64,000 nt of DNA from Aequorivita marisscotiae. Lineage in GTDB: Bacteria > Bacteroidota > Bacteroidia > Flavobacteriales > Flavobacteriaceae. Every line of letters starts with the position of its first letter. Position 1 is the first letter of the stretch. A model generated the notes under the pieces. The model searched no databases. It was not told the DNA's origin and worked only from the letters and a program-made list of their open reading frames with translations. The position numbers and the translations under genes were made by a program. The stretch lies in contig NZ_CP122379.1 of assembly GCF_029814825.1 (NCBI RefSeq), positions 2,542,001-2,606,000 on the forward strand. The letters run 5' to 3'. Shown here piece by piece: positions 33,619 through 44,504 of the stretch.

Positions 33619-36480
33619 CTAATATAATTCTTTTTTAAGGAAACGGGCGGTGTAGCTTTTTTTGTTTTCTGCCACATCTTCCGGGGTTCCCAGAGCCATC
33701 ACTTTTCCACCTTTTTTTCCACCTTCTGGGCCAATGTCTATAATATAGTCTACGGTCTTTATTACATCCATATTGTGTTCAATTATCAAAACGGTATTCC
33801 CTTTTTCCACTAGTTTGTTTAGTACAATCATCAACACGCGAATATCTTCAAAATGAAGCCCGGTAGTGGGTTCGTCTAAAATATAGAACGTATTTCCGGT
33901 ATCGCGTTTAGAGAGTTCCGTAGCTAGTTTTATACGCTGTGCCTCGCCACCCGAAAGGGTTGTAGATTGTTGGCCAAGGGTAATATAGCCTAAACCTACA
34001 TCTTTTATGGTTTTTACTTTTCGATATATTTTTGGAATATTTTCAAAGAAGTCTGACGCTTCATTTATAGTCATTGCCAAAACGTCGAAAATAGATTTGC
34101 CCTTATAACGAATTTCTAAAGTTTCTCGATTAAAACGCTTGCCTTGGCAAGTTTCGCATTCTACATAAACGTCGGGTAAGAAATTCATCTCAATAACCCG
34201 AAGTCCAGCGCCTTTGCAGGTTTCACAGCGACCGCCAGCCACATTAAAACTAAATCGTCCGGGTTTATAACCCCGAATCATTGCCTCGGGTGTTTTAGCG
34301 AATAGATTCCTAATTTCGGAAAAAACACCTGTGTATGTGGCTGGGTTGCTTCGTGGTGTTCTTCCAATTGGCGACTGATTAATATCAATTACTTTATCAA
34401 TATTTTCAAGTCCCGCGATTTTTTTATAGGGCATTGGCTTTTTAACCCCGTTAAAAAAATATGCATTGAGAATAGGGTAAAGGGTTTCATTGATTAAAGT
34501 AGATTTTCCGCTTCCTGAAACGCCCGTAACTCCTATCATTTTCCCCAATGGAATTTCTACCGATACATTTTTTAAATTGTTGCCAGTAGCTCCTTTTAAA
34601 GTTAAGGTTTTTCCGTTGCCATCGCGTCGCTGCTTCGGAACTTCAATATTTTTGGTACCGTTTAAATAATCGGCGGTAAGAGTATGATGTTTTTTTATTT
34701 CTTCGGGTGTGCCTTCCGAGACTATTTCGCCACCATGCCTACCAGCAGCGGGGCCAATGTCTATAACAAAATCGGCGCTTTCTATCATGTCTTTGTCGTG
34801 CTCCACCACAATTACCGAATTACCAATTTCGCGTAATTGTTTCAATGAAAAAATTAAGCGTTCATTATCGCGTTGATGCAGGCCAATACTGGGTTCGTCT
34901 AAAATATATAGCACGCCAACCAACTGCGATCCAATTTGTGTGGCCAATCTGATGCGCTGGGCTTCGCCTCCCGAAAGCGACTTTGAACCTCTGTCTAAGG
35001 CTAAATATGTTAAACCAACATCTACCAAAAATTGAAGTCGCGAACGTACTTCCTTAATAATTTCTGAAGCTATTTTTAATTGTGTTTCCGAAATATTTTT
35101 ATCGAGATACCTAAACCATTCCGCCAGCTCAATTACATCCATATGGGCCAGTTCAGCGATGTTCTTTCCGTTCACTTTAAAAAACAATGACTCTTTTCGA
35201 AGTCGTGCTCCCTGGCATTCCGGACACGGGATTTTATCCATATATTCCTTTGCCCATCGTTTTAGTGACGTGGTTTCGCTGGCATCAAAAGTGTTTTGTA
35301 TAAAAGTAGCAACTCCTTCAAAATCTATTTTATAGCTTCGGGTAATTCCCAATGCTTTCGATTCAATATCAAACTTTTCATTCCCGCCGAAAAAGATAAC
35401 GTCTTTGGCTTCCTTCGGAATTTTTTCAAAAGGATCGCTCAGCTTAAATTTGAAACGTTCGGCAATTAACTCCAGTTGCTTAAACACCCAGTTGTTTTTC
35501 TGCGGACCGTGTGCAGCCAAAGCACCTTGTTTTATAGAAAGTTTGGGATTTGGTACTAACTTGTCTAGGTTTACTTCGTATAATTTACCCAACCCTTTGC
35601 AATGTGGGCACATCCCCTTGGGCGAATTGAAAGAGAAATTATTGGGTTCGGGGTTTGGATATGAAATACCCGAACTCGGACACATTAACGATCGGCTAAA
35701 ATAACGGGCTTCATTTGTATCGTTGTCTAAAACCATTAAAATATCATCGCCGTGATACATGGCGGTATTTATACTTTCAGCGAGTCGCTTATGGTTTTCG
35801 GCTCCTTCAATTTCAGAAACATCAATAGTAGCTATTGATGGTATTTTTAAACGATCTATTACAATTTCAATATCGTGTGTTTTGTAACGATCTACCTTCA
35901 TTCCTTTGGTTATATCGCGCACTTCGCCATCTATGCGTACTTTTAAAAAGCCTTGTTTGGCAATCTGTTCAAAAAGTTCGCGATAATGACCTTTTCTAGA
36001 TCTAATTTTGGGTGCAAGTATACTTACCTTTTTGCCCGCATACTCTTCCAGAATTAATTGTTTTATTTGTTCGTCGTTATAGCATACCATTTTCTGCCCC
36101 GTGTTGTAGCTATAAGCATCGCTCGCACGTGCATAAAAAAGCCGAAGAAAATCGTAAATTTCTGTGATGGTCCCGACGGTAGAACGCGGACTTTTACTCG
36201 TAGTTTTTTGCTCAATGGCAATTACGGGCGAAAGACCTTCAATTTTATCGACATCTGGTCGCTCTAAACTACCCAAAAATTGGCGGGCGTAGGCAGAAAA
36301 AGTTTCAATATAGCGGCGCTGCCCTTCGGCATAAATGGTATCAAACGCCAAAGAGGATTTTCCGCTGCCGGAAAGACCTGTTATTACAACTAATTTATCT
36401 CTTGGAATACGAACGTCAATGTTCTTTAAGTTGTGGACCCGAGCGCCCAAAACTTCTATAAAATCCTCATTTTTCGACAT
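33619..36480 (-). CDS. uvrA: Excinuclease ABC subunit A
   Basis: UvrA recognises DNA damage with UvrB in nucleotide excision repair. There are two ABC ATPase modules: Walker A in [14 protein letters not shown] and [14 protein letters not shown], and signatures [13 protein letters not shown] and [13 protein letters not shown]. Zinc-binding cysteines are in CPHCKGLG and CPECQGARL for the first region and CETCKGAG and CETCQGKR for the second. 953 aa is normal. The ATG at 36480 is chosen; a TTG three codons upstream overlaps the promoter -7 box. Confidence 0.98.
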   Translation of the reverse strand: MSKNEDFIEVLGARVHNLKNIDVRIPRDKLVVITGLSGSGKSSLAFDTIYAEGQRRYIETFSAYARQFLGSLERPDVDKIEGLSPVIAIEQKTTSKSPRSTVGTITEIYDFLRLFYARASDAYSYNTGQKMVCYNDEQIKQLILEEYAGKKVSILAPKIRSRKGHYRELFEQIAKQGFLKVRIDGEVRDITKGMKVDRYKTHDIEIVIDRLKIPSIATIDVSEIEGAENHKRLAESINTAMYHGDDILMVLDNDTNEARYFSRSLMCPSSGISYPNPEPNNFSFNSPKGMCPHCKGLGKLYEVNLDKLVPNPKLSIKQGALAAHGPQKNNWVFKQLELIAERFKFKLSDPFEKIPKEAKDVIFFGGNEKFDIESKALGITRSYKIDFEGVATFIQNTFDASETTSLKRWAKEYMDKIPCPECQGARLRKESLFFKVNGKNIAELAHMDVIELAEWFRYLDKNISETQLKIASEIIKEVRSRLQFLVDVGLTYLALDRGSKSLSGGEAQRIRLATQIGSQLVGVLYILDEPSIGLHQRDNERLIFSLKQLREIGNSVIVVEHDKDMIESADFVIDIGPAAGRHGGEIVSEGTPEEIKKHHTLTADYLNGTKNIEVPKQRRDGNGKTLTLKGATGNNLKNVSVEIPLGKMIGVTGVSGSGKSTLINETLYPILNAYFFNGVKKPMPYKKIAGLENIDKVIDINQSPIGRTPRSNPATYTGVFSEIRNLFAKTPEAMIRGYKPGRFSFNVAGGRCETCKGAGLRVIEMNFLPDVYVECETCQGKRFNRETLEIRYKGKSIFDVLAMTINEASDFFENIPKIYRKVKTIKDVGLGYITLGQQSTTLSGGEAQRIKLATELSKRDTGNTFYILDEPTTGLHFEDIRVLMIVLNKLVEKGNTVLIIEHNMDVIKTVDYIIDIGPEGGKKGGKVMALGTPEDVAENKKSYTARFLKKELY

Positions 36481-36486
36481 AGCTTG

Positions 36487-36494
36487 CAAAGGTA
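36487..36494 (-). promoter_or_regulatory. -7 promoter element of uvrA
   Basis: TACCTTTG on the minus strand is an exact TANNTTTG box, ending 6 bases before the uvrA ATG, so the transcript would be nearly leaderless. No -33 TTG is seen at the normal distance. Confidence 0.45.
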
Positions 36495-36563
36495 CTCAAT
36501 TGAACCGAAAATAAAGAACGCATGTTATTTGTGGGGTGTTAATATTTGATAAAAAAATAAATT

Positions 36564-38276
36564 TTAATAGCCGATGGCTGTATCATCCCCACGACGATCG
36601 GCACCGCCTTGGAGTTTTCCATTTGGCAAAATTAAAATTGCATCTACACTTCCAATTTCGGGTAGTATTTGGTTGCTGGAGGAATAACCTTTAGCTTCAA
36701 GGTTTTTAATTGTTTCAGACGAAAATCCATCGGCTTCAAATAATATTAAATCAGGCAGCCATTGGTGGTGAAAGCGCGGAGCATTAACAGCTTCCTGCAT
36801 ATTCATTTCAAATTCATATACATTTAAAAATGTTTGCAAAACCGATGTAATAATCGTAGATCCACCGGGTGTGCCCAAAACCATTAAAAGTTTGCCATCT
36901 TTTTCTGCAATGGTGGGCGTCATAGAGCTTAGCATTCTTTTTTGTGGGGCAATAGCATTGGCTTCACCACCAATAAGACCAAACATATTTGGTGTGCCGG
37001 GCTTGGCACTAAAATCGTCCATTTCATTGTTTAAAAAGAAGCCGAGCTCAGGAATATATAATTTAGATCCGTATGAAGCGTTAAGGGTTGTGGTTACTGA
37101 AACAGCGTTTCCAAATTTATCTACTATTGAATAATGCGTGGTTTCAAGACTTTCGTAACTAGTAATTTTTCCTGGTTTTATCGTTTCGGAAGGAGTGGCA
37201 TTTTCAAATGAAAAGTTCTTCATTCGTTTAGATATATATGTATTGGAAAGTAGTGAATCTACCGGAATATCAATAAAATCAGGGTCGCCCAAATATTCGC
37301 TTCTATCGGCGTAGGCGCGTTTTTCAGCTTCTACCAAAAGCTGTATATATTTTTCTGAATTATGACCGTATTCGGTAAGCGGAAATGGCGCAATCATTTG
37401 CAAAATTTGTGAAAGACAAATGCCACCACTCGAAGGTGGCGCCATTGAAATAAGTTTTACATCTTTATACTTAAAAACCATGGCCTCGCGCCAAATGGCT
37501 TCATAGGCATCTAAATCTTTTTGAGTTATGATTCCTCCTTTTTGTTGGAGGAAATCGATCATTTTCTTACCAGTTTCTCCAGCATAAAATTCGGCTCTTC
37601 CGTTTTTTGCAATTCTGCTAAGGGTAGTTGCTAGCGCAGTGTTTTTTAAAGTATCGCCAGCCGTGTAAGTTGACGTAAAAATTGACGCCCCGCCATTAAT
37701 TTTTTCAAATTCATCTTTAAATTCATCAAAACGTGCCTTTTGTTTTGGTGTTATTAGAAATCCTTTGTTTGCTAATTCAATCACGGGTTTTAACAGTATT
37801 TCCATGGGCATTGTGCCAAATTTTTCGTGCACGGCAAAAATGCCTGCAATACTACCGGGTACGCCAACTGCCAATCCGCCTTCAGTACTTTTTTCAGGAA
37901 TATACTTACCGTTGTTGTCAAGATACATATCTCGTGTAGCAGCCAAGGGCGCTTTTTCACGAAAATCTAAGGAACCAATTTCGCCAAATTCGGTTCGGAA
38001 GACCATAAACCCGCCGCCCCCAATGTTTCCGGCGTTGGGATGCGTTAAAGCCAAAGCCATATGAGTGGCAATCATGGCATCAAATGCGGTACCGCCATTT
38101 TTTAGAATCGATGCGCCTATTTTTGAAGCTTCCGCACGAGCCGAAACTACCATGGCACTATCTGCAATTACAGCTTTTATTTCGGTTTTTGGTGAGGTTG
38201 TTCCTGTTATGGGCTTGGGATTGTCTTTACAGGAAATCAATAGCATAATTAGTAAAAGGGCGAGGTATTGTTTCAT
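36564..38276 (-). CDS. ggt: Gamma-glutamyltransferase (lipoprotein)
   Basis: GGT cleaves the gamma-glutamyl bond of glutathione and related peptides in the periplasm. The precursor self-cleaves before the catalytic Thr, here the second Thr of [15 protein letters not shown] (about 380). Other motifs are [25 protein letters not shown] and [10 protein letters not shown]. The N-terminus is a lipoprotein signal with lipobox LLISC. 570 aa is typical. Its ATG overlaps the acpH stop by 4 bp (ATGA), so the two are translationally coupled. Confidence 0.96.
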   Translation of the reverse strand: MKQYLALLLIMLLISCKDNPKPITGTTSPKTEIKAVIADSAMVVSARAEASKIGASILKNGGTAFDAMIATHMALALTHPNAGNIGGGGFMVFRTEFGEIGSLDFREKAPLAATRDMYLDNNGKYIPEKSTEGGLAVGVPGSIAGIFAVHEKFGTMPMEILLKPVIELANKGFLITPKQKARFDEFKDEFEKINGGASIFTSTYTAGDTLKNTALATTLSRIAKNGRAEFYAGETGKKMIDFLQQKGGIITQKDLDAYEAIWREAMVFKYKDVKLISMAPPSSGGICLSQILQMIAPFPLTEYGHNSEKYIQLLVEAEKRAYADRSEYLGDPDFIDIPVDSLLSNTYISKRMKNFSFENATPSETIKPGKITSYESLETTHYSIVDKFGNAVSVTTTLNASYGSKLYIPELGFFLNNEMDDFSAKPGTPNMFGLIGGEANAIAPQKRMLSSMTPTIAEKDGKLLMVLGTPGGSTIITSVLQTFLNVYEFEMNMQEAVNAPRFHHQWLPDLILFEADGFSSETIKNLEAKGYSSSNQILPEIGSVDAILILPNGKLQGGADRRGDDTAIGY

Positions 38277-38857
38277 AATTGGTTGCGTTTATTGTTGCAA
38301 TAGCTAATAAGTTCTTCAAAAAAGGAAGTGAATTCTGCTTCAAATTCGTCGTAATAGATTTCTAGCTCCTCAACGGCCAGATTCATTTTTGAAATCCCTT
38401 TGGTGCGAACATTCATTTGAGCCAGTATTTTTCCGATACCTTCAACAGTAGCGTAGCTTAAAAGCCAGTTGTCGGCTATCATGTATGGCATCATTCGCTG
38501 AATGCGTGCGGGGAGTATTGTAAAGTTTTCGCGAAGTAATTTATAAAAATCCTGTACGTATATATCCAAAGGTTGGTTAGAATATTGGCTCCAATTTTTG
38601 GCTAAAAAGTGATCGTACAGTATATCTACAATTACCCCGCTATAATGACTGTAATTTTTGTGAAGCCGCGCCGTACTTTGGTGTACGGTGGGGTGGGCGT
38701 CTGTAAAGGTGTCTATAGCCCGGTGGAGCAAAATTCCTTTTGCAATGCCGGGTGGAAATTTTAGATAACGTTTCCCTTTTATGCCATCGGCAATAAAGTT
38801 GCCGATAATTACGTCTTCTTCGTCGCCGGAGAGATAGATGTGGGCTAAAAAATTCAT
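38273..38857 (-). CDS. acpH: Acyl carrier protein phosphodiesterase-like protein (DUF479)
   Basis: AcpH removes the phosphopantetheine group from acyl carrier protein. The family features are visible: [11 protein letters not shown] start, [12 protein letters not shown] with a metal-binding Asp of the HD-like fold, [16 protein letters not shown] and [14 protein letters not shown]. 194 aa is the usual length. It is the first gene of a two-gene unit with ggt. It shares a short divergent region with the acyltransferase gene on the other strand. Confidence 0.88.
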   Translation of the reverse strand: MNFLAHIYLSGDEEDVIIGNFIADGIKGKRYLKFPPGIAKGILLHRAIDTFTDAHPTVHQSTARLHKNYSHYSGVIVDILYDHFLAKNWSQYSNQPLDIYVQDFYKLLRENFTILPARIQRMMPYMIADNWLLSYATVEGIGKILAQMNVRTKGISKMNLAVEELEIYYDEFEAEFTSFFEELISYCNNKRNQL

Positions 38858-38871
38858 TCAATAAATATATG

Positions 38872-38879
38872 TATTTTTG
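38872..38879 (+). promoter_or_regulatory. -7 promoter element of the acyltransferase gene
   Basis: TATTTTTG matches TANNTTTG exactly and ends 18 bases before the TTG start at 38898, which supports that unusual start codon. Confidence 0.45.
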
Positions 38880-38897
38880 AGCTGTAAAAACTGAAAA

Positions 38898-39965
38898 TTG
38901 AAGAGGTTACCCAATTTAGATCCATTGCGGTTTTTTCTAGCTTCCCTCGTGTTGCTTTTTCACTTGCCCCAACTTTCGGCCAATCAAGGGTTGCCTTTTT
39001 TTGACGGGCTTCCAGTATTTCATCGCGGTTTAGAGGCGGTGTACATGTTTTTTGTGCTTAGCGGTTTTTTAATTATTCGGATTATTTACCGAGCAAAAAT
39101 TCGAGATTCTTTTTCTATTAAAGATTTTTACATTCGCCGAATTCTGCGCATATTTCCACTGTATTATTTAGTTTTAGGTTTTGGCCTGCTTTTTTACAAT
39201 GTTATTTTACCGTGGTTAAATATACCTTTTGAAATAAATTATACGTGGAAACAAGCCTTATTTTACAACGTTTTCTTTCTTCCGAATGTATTCGCAAAAT
39301 TATACGACCCCGGCGGAATTATTGAAATACTGTGGTCTATCGGCATTGAAGAACAATTTTATTTACTAATTGCACCGTTGCTGTTTTTTATTAATGCGAA
39401 ATGGATTTTACGTGTTTTAAGCATTTTGTTGTTAGGATATTTCATTCTTTATTGGTCCGATGTTTTTGAGTTGCTTCGCCAATATACCTTTGTTTTTTTC
39501 TATCTTTTTACGGGTGGTGTAATTGCCATTTTAGAAGAAAGGAAAAAGCTCGAATTTTTAAAATGTTCGGCAATTTTTCCGGCAGTAATTTGTGTAGCAA
39601 CTTTACTGTATTACATTACAGATATATTTCTGTTTGAACCGTTGTGGCTTCGGTCTTTAATAACGTGCTTTTTGTTTGGTTTCTTTATACATTCCTTGGC
39701 TTTTAACAATCGGGGTGTACAGGCCAACAGCAAAGTTTTAAATCACCTTGGGAGTATTTCATATGGCATTTATATGTATCACGCCATTGTATTAAATGCC
39801 GTAGTGTTTTTATTTTTGAAATTGGAGATACTACAAAACCTTAATGAAAAATTAACTGTAATTTTAATGCTCCTGCTTACCTTCGCGGGAACTATATTTA
39901 TTGCCCATTTATCCTATACATATTTTGAGCTATACTTTTTAAAGTTGAAAAATAAATTTAGATAA
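38898..39965 (+). CDS. Membrane acyltransferase, OafA/YrhL family
   Basis: This is an acyltransferase-3 family protein of 355 residues with about ten helices. It begins with NLDPLRFFLASLVLLFHL, the family N-terminus with a conserved His in helix 1, and has VFFVLSGFLIIRI-like text (YMFFVLSGFLI) and RRILRIFPLYY. It probably transfers an acetyl or other acyl group to a surface sugar. The start is TTG: an in-frame TGA lies two codons upstream and no ATG precedes the conserved Asp-Pro-Leu-Arg motif. Confidence 0.88.
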   Translation: MKRLPNLDPLRFFLASLVLLFHLPQLSANQGLPFFDGLPVFHRGLEAVYMFFVLSGFLIIRIIYRAKIRDSFSIKDFYIRRILRIFPLYYLVLGFGLLFYNVILPWLNIPFEINYTWKQALFYNVFFLPNVFAKLYDPGGIIEILWSIGIEEQFYLLIAPLLFFINAKWILRVLSILLLGYFILYWSDVFELLRQYTFVFFYLFTGGVIAILEERKKLEFLKCSAIFPAVICVATLLYYITDIFLFEPLWLRSLITCFLFGFFIHSLAFNNRGVQANSKVLNHLGSISYGIYMYHAIVLNAVVFLFLKLEILQNLNEKLTVILMLLLTFAGTIFIAHLSYTYFELYFLKLKNKFR

Positions 39966-40045
39966 CGATTTTTTAAACTACGAGATATTGAATTTCACGT
40001 TAAATACAACTTCAACAAATAACTATTAAAATATAACAATATATA

Positions 40046-41434
40046 ATGACACTAATTAAATCTATATCGGGAATCCGTGGCACAATTGGCGGAGCGCAAA
40101 GCGAAAACTTAACACCTATTGATGCGGTAAAATACGCCGCGGCATACGGCACTTGGGTTAAACAACAACGCAATAAGAAAGATTACAAAATTGTGGTAGG
40201 TCGCGATGCGCGTATTTCGGGACAAATGATTCAACAACTTGTAATGAATACCTTGGTGGGGATGGGAATAACCGTGATAGATTTAGACCTTTCAACCACA
40301 CCTACTGTAGAAATGGCAGTAACAATGGAACACGCTGACGGCGGAATAATTCTTACCGCAAGCCACAACCCAAAACAATGGAATGCGCTTAAATTACTAA
40401 ATAATAAAGGTGAATTTTTAAACGCAGCTGCCGGCCAACAAATTCTGGATATTGCCGAAGAAGGAAATATACGCTTTGCCGAAGTTGACGATTTGGGTGA
40501 AATTCATAAAAACGATGCCTACATAGATTTACATATTGATGAAATTTTAGAGCTGCCACTAGTAAATTCAGATGCCATAAAAAGCGCAAAATTGAAAGTT
40601 GTGGTAGATGCCGTAAATTCTACGGGAGGTCTTGCAGTACCTTTGCTTTTAGAGGCTTTAGGCGTAGAAACGGTAAAATTGTATTGTACCCCAAACGGCG
40701 AATTTCCACACAATCCGGAACCGTTAAAAGAACATTTGGGCGATTTAATGGAATTAGTGGTGGAAGAAAATGCCGACTTCGGAATTGTGGTGGATCCCGA
40801 TGTTGATAGACTTGCTTTTGTAGATGAAAAAGGCGAAATGTTTGGCGAAGAATACACCCTCGTTGCCGTTGCCGATTATGTTTTGCAAAACAATCCAGGA
40901 AATACGGTTTCAAATATGTCGTCTTCCCGGGCTTTGCGCGATGTTACCGAAAAACATGGCGGAACTTATACCGCAAGTGCCGTTGGCGAAGTGAATGTAG
41001 TTGAAAAAATGAAGGAAACCAATGCTGTGATTGGGGGAGAGGGCAATGGCGGTATTATTTACCCTGAGCTGCACTACGGCCGAGACAGTTTGGTGGGCAT
41101 TGCTTTATTCTTAAGTTTTTTAGCAGAAGAAAAAATTTCAGTGAGTGAACTTCGTAAAAAATACACCGCGTATTTTATGAGCAAAAAGAAGATTGAATTA
41201 ACCCCGCAATTGGACGTTGATGCAATTTTAAAAGCAATGGAAGCTAAATATGCTTCGGAAGAAATAAATACCATTGACGGCGTAAAAATAGATTTTGCAG
41301 AAAACTGGGTACACCTTCGAAAATCAAATACCGAACCTATTATAAGAATTTATACCGAAGCGAAAAGCCAAGAAGAGGCGGATGCTTTGGCAGATAGGAT
41401 TATTGGGGAGATTAAGGGCATTGCTGGGTTGTAG
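40046..41434 (+). CDS. glmM: Phosphoglucosamine mutase
   Basis: It converts glucosamine-6-phosphate to glucosamine-1-phosphate for UDP-GlcNAc, and so for peptidoglycan and lipid A. The alpha-D-phosphohexomutase domains show the phospho-Ser loop LTASHNPKQWNALK (about 100), the metal loop DPDVDRLAFVDEKG (about 250), the sugar-binding GEGNGGIIYPELHYGRDS and the phosphate site RKSNTEPIIRIYTEA. 462 aa. Family assignment between GlmM and other hexomutases rests on overall length and neighbours. The stop is immediately adjacent to the stop of convergent lpxL. Confidence 0.9.
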   Translation: MTLIKSISGIRGTIGGAQSENLTPIDAVKYAAAYGTWVKQQRNKKDYKIVVGRDARISGQMIQQLVMNTLVGMGITVIDLDLSTTPTVEMAVTMEHADGGIILTASHNPKQWNALKLLNNKGEFLNAAAGQQILDIAEEGNIRFAEVDDLGEIHKNDAYIDLHIDEILELPLVNSDAIKSAKLKVVVDAVNSTGGLAVPLLLEALGVETVKLYCTPNGEFPHNPEPLKEHLGDLMELVVEENADFGIVVDPDVDRLAFVDEKGEMFGEEYTLVAVADYVLQNNPGNTVSNMSSSRALRDVTEKHGGTYTASAVGEVNVVEKMKETNAVIGGEGNGGIIYPELHYGRDSLVGIALFLSFLAEEKISVSELRKKYTAYFMSKKKIELTPQLDVDAILKAMEAKYASEEINTIDGVKIDFAENWVHLRKSNTEPIIRIYTEAKSQEEADALADRIIGEIKGIAGL

Positions 41435-42310
41435 TCAATCAGTTCTTCTAAGTTTCCACCGTTTGTGCGACCATAAATAATACTCAGGTTTTTCACGAAT
41501 CTGCGCTTCCAAAGCGTCAAAAAACATGCGGGTAATTTGAAAATCTGGGTATTCTTTCGGGTTGTCAACCAACGGAATAAAAGTGGCCGTGTAATAGCCT
41601 CGTTTCACCTTTTCAACTTTAAGATAAACTACTGAAAAGTCAAGTTTTTTTGCCAGTTCCTCAGTTCCTGTGAACATAGGTACATCTATTCCCATAAAGG
41701 TGTCACGATGTTTAAAAGCACCTATTTTTGGAGTTTGGTCGCTAAGAATATAGGTAAGGGTTTTTATGCCTTTTTTCCATTTTCTAAATAGAACCGGCAC
41801 AATTTTTTTATTGCTGACAATGATACCGCCAAAGTGTTCGCGGGTTTTTTTAACCAAAGCGTCAAATTGTTTACTGCCCAAAGGTTTGTAAACGGCGTGG
41901 GCTTGATGCTGCATCAATTTATTCAAAATTCCGCTCCATTCCCAGTTGCCATAATGGCCTGCCATTAACAGGATGCTTCTGTCGTTTTGGTAATAGCTGT
42001 CAAGTATTTCGGCATTGGTAACCACAAACCGTTTGCGGATTTCTTCTTCGGAAATGGTAAATGCTTTTATCGTCTCAAAGATAATATCGCACAAATGTTT
42101 AAAAAATTGTCGCGCAATTCGGTTTCTTTCTTTTTGGGTTTTTTCGGGAAAAACCAAGGCCAGATTATCCTTTACAACTTTTTTGCGATAGCCAATAATA
42201 TAATAGGCCAATATGTACATTGCGGTAGATTTAATGTACAAAATGCGCATTGGCATAATGGAAAGTAGCCAAAGAATTGGATAAGCCAGGATATAAAGCA
42301 ATCTTTGCAT
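41435..42310 (-). CDS. Lipid A biosynthesis acyltransferase (LpxL/HtrB family)
   Basis: It adds a secondary acyl chain to the lipid A precursor at the inner membrane. An N-terminal helix (LLYILAYPILWLLSIMPM) anchors it. The catalytic HX4E motif is in AGHYGNWEWSG (about 122). Other family blocks are VYKPLGSKQFDALVKKTR and DQTPKIGAFKHRDTFMG. The start is the ATG at 42310 (291 aa). Zero bases separate it from the convergent glmM stop. The 5' spacer is a run of ATTCAATATT-like repeats. Confidence 0.9.
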   Translation of the reverse strand: MQRLLYILAYPILWLLSIMPMRILYIKSTAMYILAYYIIGYRKKVVKDNLALVFPEKTQKERNRIARQFFKHLCDIIFETIKAFTISEEEIRKRFVVTNAEILDSYYQNDRSILLMAGHYGNWEWSGILNKLMQHQAHAVYKPLGSKQFDALVKKTREHFGGIIVSNKKIVPVLFRKWKKGIKTLTYILSDQTPKIGAFKHRDTFMGIDVPMFTGTEELAKKLDFSVVYLKVEKVKRGYYTATFIPLVDNPKEYPDFQITRMFFDALEAQIREKPEYYLWSHKRWKLRRTD

Positions 42311-42340
42311 AGCGAATGTTCGTGCAAAACTAATTAAATA

Positions 42341-42425
42341 AATGTTCAATATTCAACGTTCAATATTCAATATTCAGGATAATGCCACAATTAATCACTA
42401 ACTTTTAACTATTAACTTTTCAATT
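42341..42425. repeat. Degenerate short tandem repeats between lpxL and the rhomboid gene
   Basis: Copies of GTTCAATATTCA and shorter variants follow each other from 42343 to 42377. They are followed by AACTTTTAACTATTAACTTTT, a second degenerate tandem. This type of low-complexity spacer recurs at 48045-48088 and 53630-53665 in this window. Confidence 0.55.
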
Positions 42426-42429
42426 AAAG

Positions 42430-43080
42430 ATGCAAAACTTACACATCGCCACAATTGTTATCATTGCCGCCAATGTAATTATTTCGTTAAAAGGATTTAA
42501 CGATTTTTCATTTTTCGAAAAATATAAATTCAATATTGCCGGGATACGCCGCGGCGAGCAGATACGTATGTTTAGCTCCGCTTTTCTGCATGCGGATTTT
42601 TCGCATTTATTGTTTAATATGCTTACGCTTTACTTTTTTGCGCCTGTGGTTATTATGAGCGTGGGGGTTACGTATTTTGTAATAATATATGTAGCGAGTT
42701 TAATCATTGGCAACCTGCTTTCGTTTTATTTCCATAAAGACGAGTATCACTATAGTGCAATTGGCGCGAGTGGCGCGGTAATGGGCGTTTTATATTCTGC
42801 CATTTTATTTTTCCCAGACATGGGTCTTTATTTATTTTTTATTCCCATCCCCATACCTGCTTGGCTTTTTGGAATGGGTTATTTGCTGTATTCAATTTAT
42901 GGTATGAAAAAACGATTGGGCAATATTGGCCACGATGCCCACATTGGCGGAGCAATTGGCGGGTATGTACTTACCCTTGTTTTTGCGCCTTATTTATTTC
43001 AAACTAGTTTGTGGATAGTTGTGTTATTGGCTATTCCTCTAATTATATTGTTTGTTATGCACAAACTGGGAAAAATATAG
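42430..43080 (+). CDS. Rhomboid-family intramembrane serine protease
   Basis: This is a six-helix inner-membrane protease of 216 residues. The family motifs are HADFSHLLFNMLTLYFF in helix 2, the nucleophile Ser in GASGAVMGV of helix 4, and the catalytic His in DAHIGGAIGGY of helix 6. The oxyanion Asn and His are present in the first motif, so it looks active. Substrates are unknown. It stands alone between divergent or convergent neighbours. Confidence 0.92.
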   Translation: MQNLHIATIVIIAANVIISLKGFNDFSFFEKYKFNIAGIRRGEQIRMFSSAFLHADFSHLLFNMLTLYFFAPVVIMSVGVTYFVIIYVASLIIGNLLSFYFHKDEYHYSAIGASGAVMGVLYSAILFFPDMGLYLFFIPIPIPAWLFGMGYLLYSIYGMKKRLGNIGHDAHIGGAIGGYVLTLVFAPYLFQTSLWIVVLLAIPLIILFVMHKLGKI

Positions 43081-43125
43081 AAAATTGGACGCTGGGTATT
43101 ATACTTTTAAATGTAGAACAATTAT

Positions 43126-44124
43126 TTAAAAACTATATCTAAAAGCCATTCCATTATAGCTATCGCCATTAAAGCTGGTTCCTGAACTTGGGTAAATATC
43201 TATATTGTCCATTTTCTTTTTATGTAGTTCGGGCACTAAAATTCCTGTTCCGGCGCCCAAAACATACCCTAATAATACATCGGTTAAAAAATGTTGTCCG
43301 GCTTCCATTCTCAAAACTCCAACTGCCGCAGGTAGGGCTGCCGCCCCGGTCCATATGAGTACTTTCCCGTCTCCGTCCGGGTTAAAATCGCTGTATGCCT
43401 TTGCGGCAAAAAAGGTAGCTGTGGCTGTGGCTGCAACATGACCGGAATAAAAGGAGCGCTGCCCATTATTTTTAAACCGTCTGTCGTTAGGTGTATCTCC
43501 ACTATTATCATATACATACGGTCTACTTCTATTTACCAGACCGGCAGTTATGGAGTATAAAGCAGCCGTAGTGGCTAAGCTTTCTATATATAGCCCCAAA
43601 TATTGTCCTGTGTAGTCGTTAATTTCATCGTCTATTAGGAGTGCGAATGGTGCTGCAAAAGACAGCGCAAAAGGAATGTCGCTTATGGAGTTTGCGCTTT
43701 TATTGTGTTTTCCTGCCACCCATTGATCTAAAAAATTTAATTTATCGATTTTTTTCTGGAGTGATTCTTCATTCAAATATTGCTCACGTTCGGCCAGGGG
43801 CATATCGTCTTTATTTTGAATTAAAATTAAACCATATGCGCTGGCTCCCAAAGCAGCACCCGTCCAAATACCATCGCGAACCCATTTCCATTCATAGGGC
43901 GAGCCGTTTTTTTGATCGTCTATAGCAAAATTTATTTTATCCTGAAAGTTACTTTCGGGTGCAGCGCTGGGCAATTTAAACATAAACGCATTTGAATTGC
44001 CTATTGCCAATTTTTGGGAATACGTGTTATTGTTTTTTATAGAAATTGATGAATTTTGAAAGGATTGCTGCGCATAAAAATTGATGCCGGCAAAAAACGC
44101 AAATAGTAGAGTGATTTTTTTCAT
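43126..44124 (-). CDS. PAP2-family phosphatase, exported
   Basis: This type 2 phosphatidic-acid-phosphatase-like enzyme probably dephosphorylates lipid phosphates such as undecaprenyl diphosphate or lipid A at the periplasmic face. A signal peptide (ITLLFAFFAGINFYAQ) precedes an extra N-terminal region of about 100 residues. The PAP2 motifs are NRSRPYVY (C1), SFYSGHVAA (C2, with catalytic His) and RMEAGQHFLTDVLLG (C3, with His and Asp). The C1 lysine is not clear. The start is the ATG at 44124 (332 aa). Confidence 0.88.
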   Translation of the reverse strand: MKKITLLFAFFAGINFYAQQSFQNSSISIKNNNTYSQKLAIGNSNAFMFKLPSAAPESNFQDKINFAIDDQKNGSPYEWKWVRDGIWTGAALGASAYGLILIQNKDDMPLAEREQYLNEESLQKKIDKLNFLDQWVAGKHNKSANSISDIPFALSFAAPFALLIDDEINDYTGQYLGLYIESLATTAALYSITAGLVNRSRPYVYDNSGDTPNDRRFKNNGQRSFYSGHVAATATATFFAAKAYSDFNPDGDGKVLIWTGAAALPAAVGVLRMEAGQHFLTDVLLGYVLGAGTGILVPELHKKKMDNIDIYPSSGTSFNGDSYNGMAFRYSF

Positions 44125-44213
44125 ATAACCATAAAGATATGGTTTTGGCCAACTGCGCAAATTTCATTTAACGTTTAATTAAAGAGAATTTATAGTTCCT
44201 TTTGGAAATTTTT

Positions 44214-44504
44214 TTATTCGTACAACCGTAATCTTTTCTGAAGTGAATTCATTTCTTTTTCCATCTTCCTCATACGTTTTAGCATTTGTTTAATGGCGTC
44301 TAATCCTTCAAAATTAATTCCTAAATCGTGATGTAGCCGAAACATTCGTTCAATTTCCGAAATATCCTTTTCATCTATAAAAAGGTCGTTTTGTTTCTCT
44401 TCAAAAGCAATAAGTCCAAAATCGTGAAGCCTTTCAATAAAGGTATTTTCAATTTGTGAAACTTTGCAGTAGTGACTTACCAATATGTATTTTTCTCGTG
44501 CCAT
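44214..44504 (-). CDS. cbpM: CbpM-like chaperone modulator
   Basis: This is a 96-residue MerR-like winged-helix protein (YILVSHYCKVSQIENTFIERLHDFGLI) with a coiled C-terminus (AIKQMLKRMRKMEKEMNSL). CbpM proteins bind the J domain of CbpA and limit its action on DnaK. Its ATG overlaps the cbpA TAA by one base (TAATG), which supports the pairing. The MerR fold could suggest DNA binding, but the fixed pairing with cbpA favours the modulator role. Confidence 0.85.
   Translation of the reverse strand: MAREKYILVSHYCKVSQIENTFIERLHDFGLIAFEEKQNDLFIDEKDISEIERMFRLHHDLGINFEGLDAIKQMLKRMRKMEKEMNSLQKRLRLYE

Noticed and set aside
40046..42310. Overlap or fusion of glmM and lpxL
   Set aside because: The two stop codons are directly adjacent on opposite strands, but both proteins are complete.
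42341..42425. CRISPR-like repeats
   Set aside because: Words are too short, contiguous and degenerate; no spacers and no cas genes.
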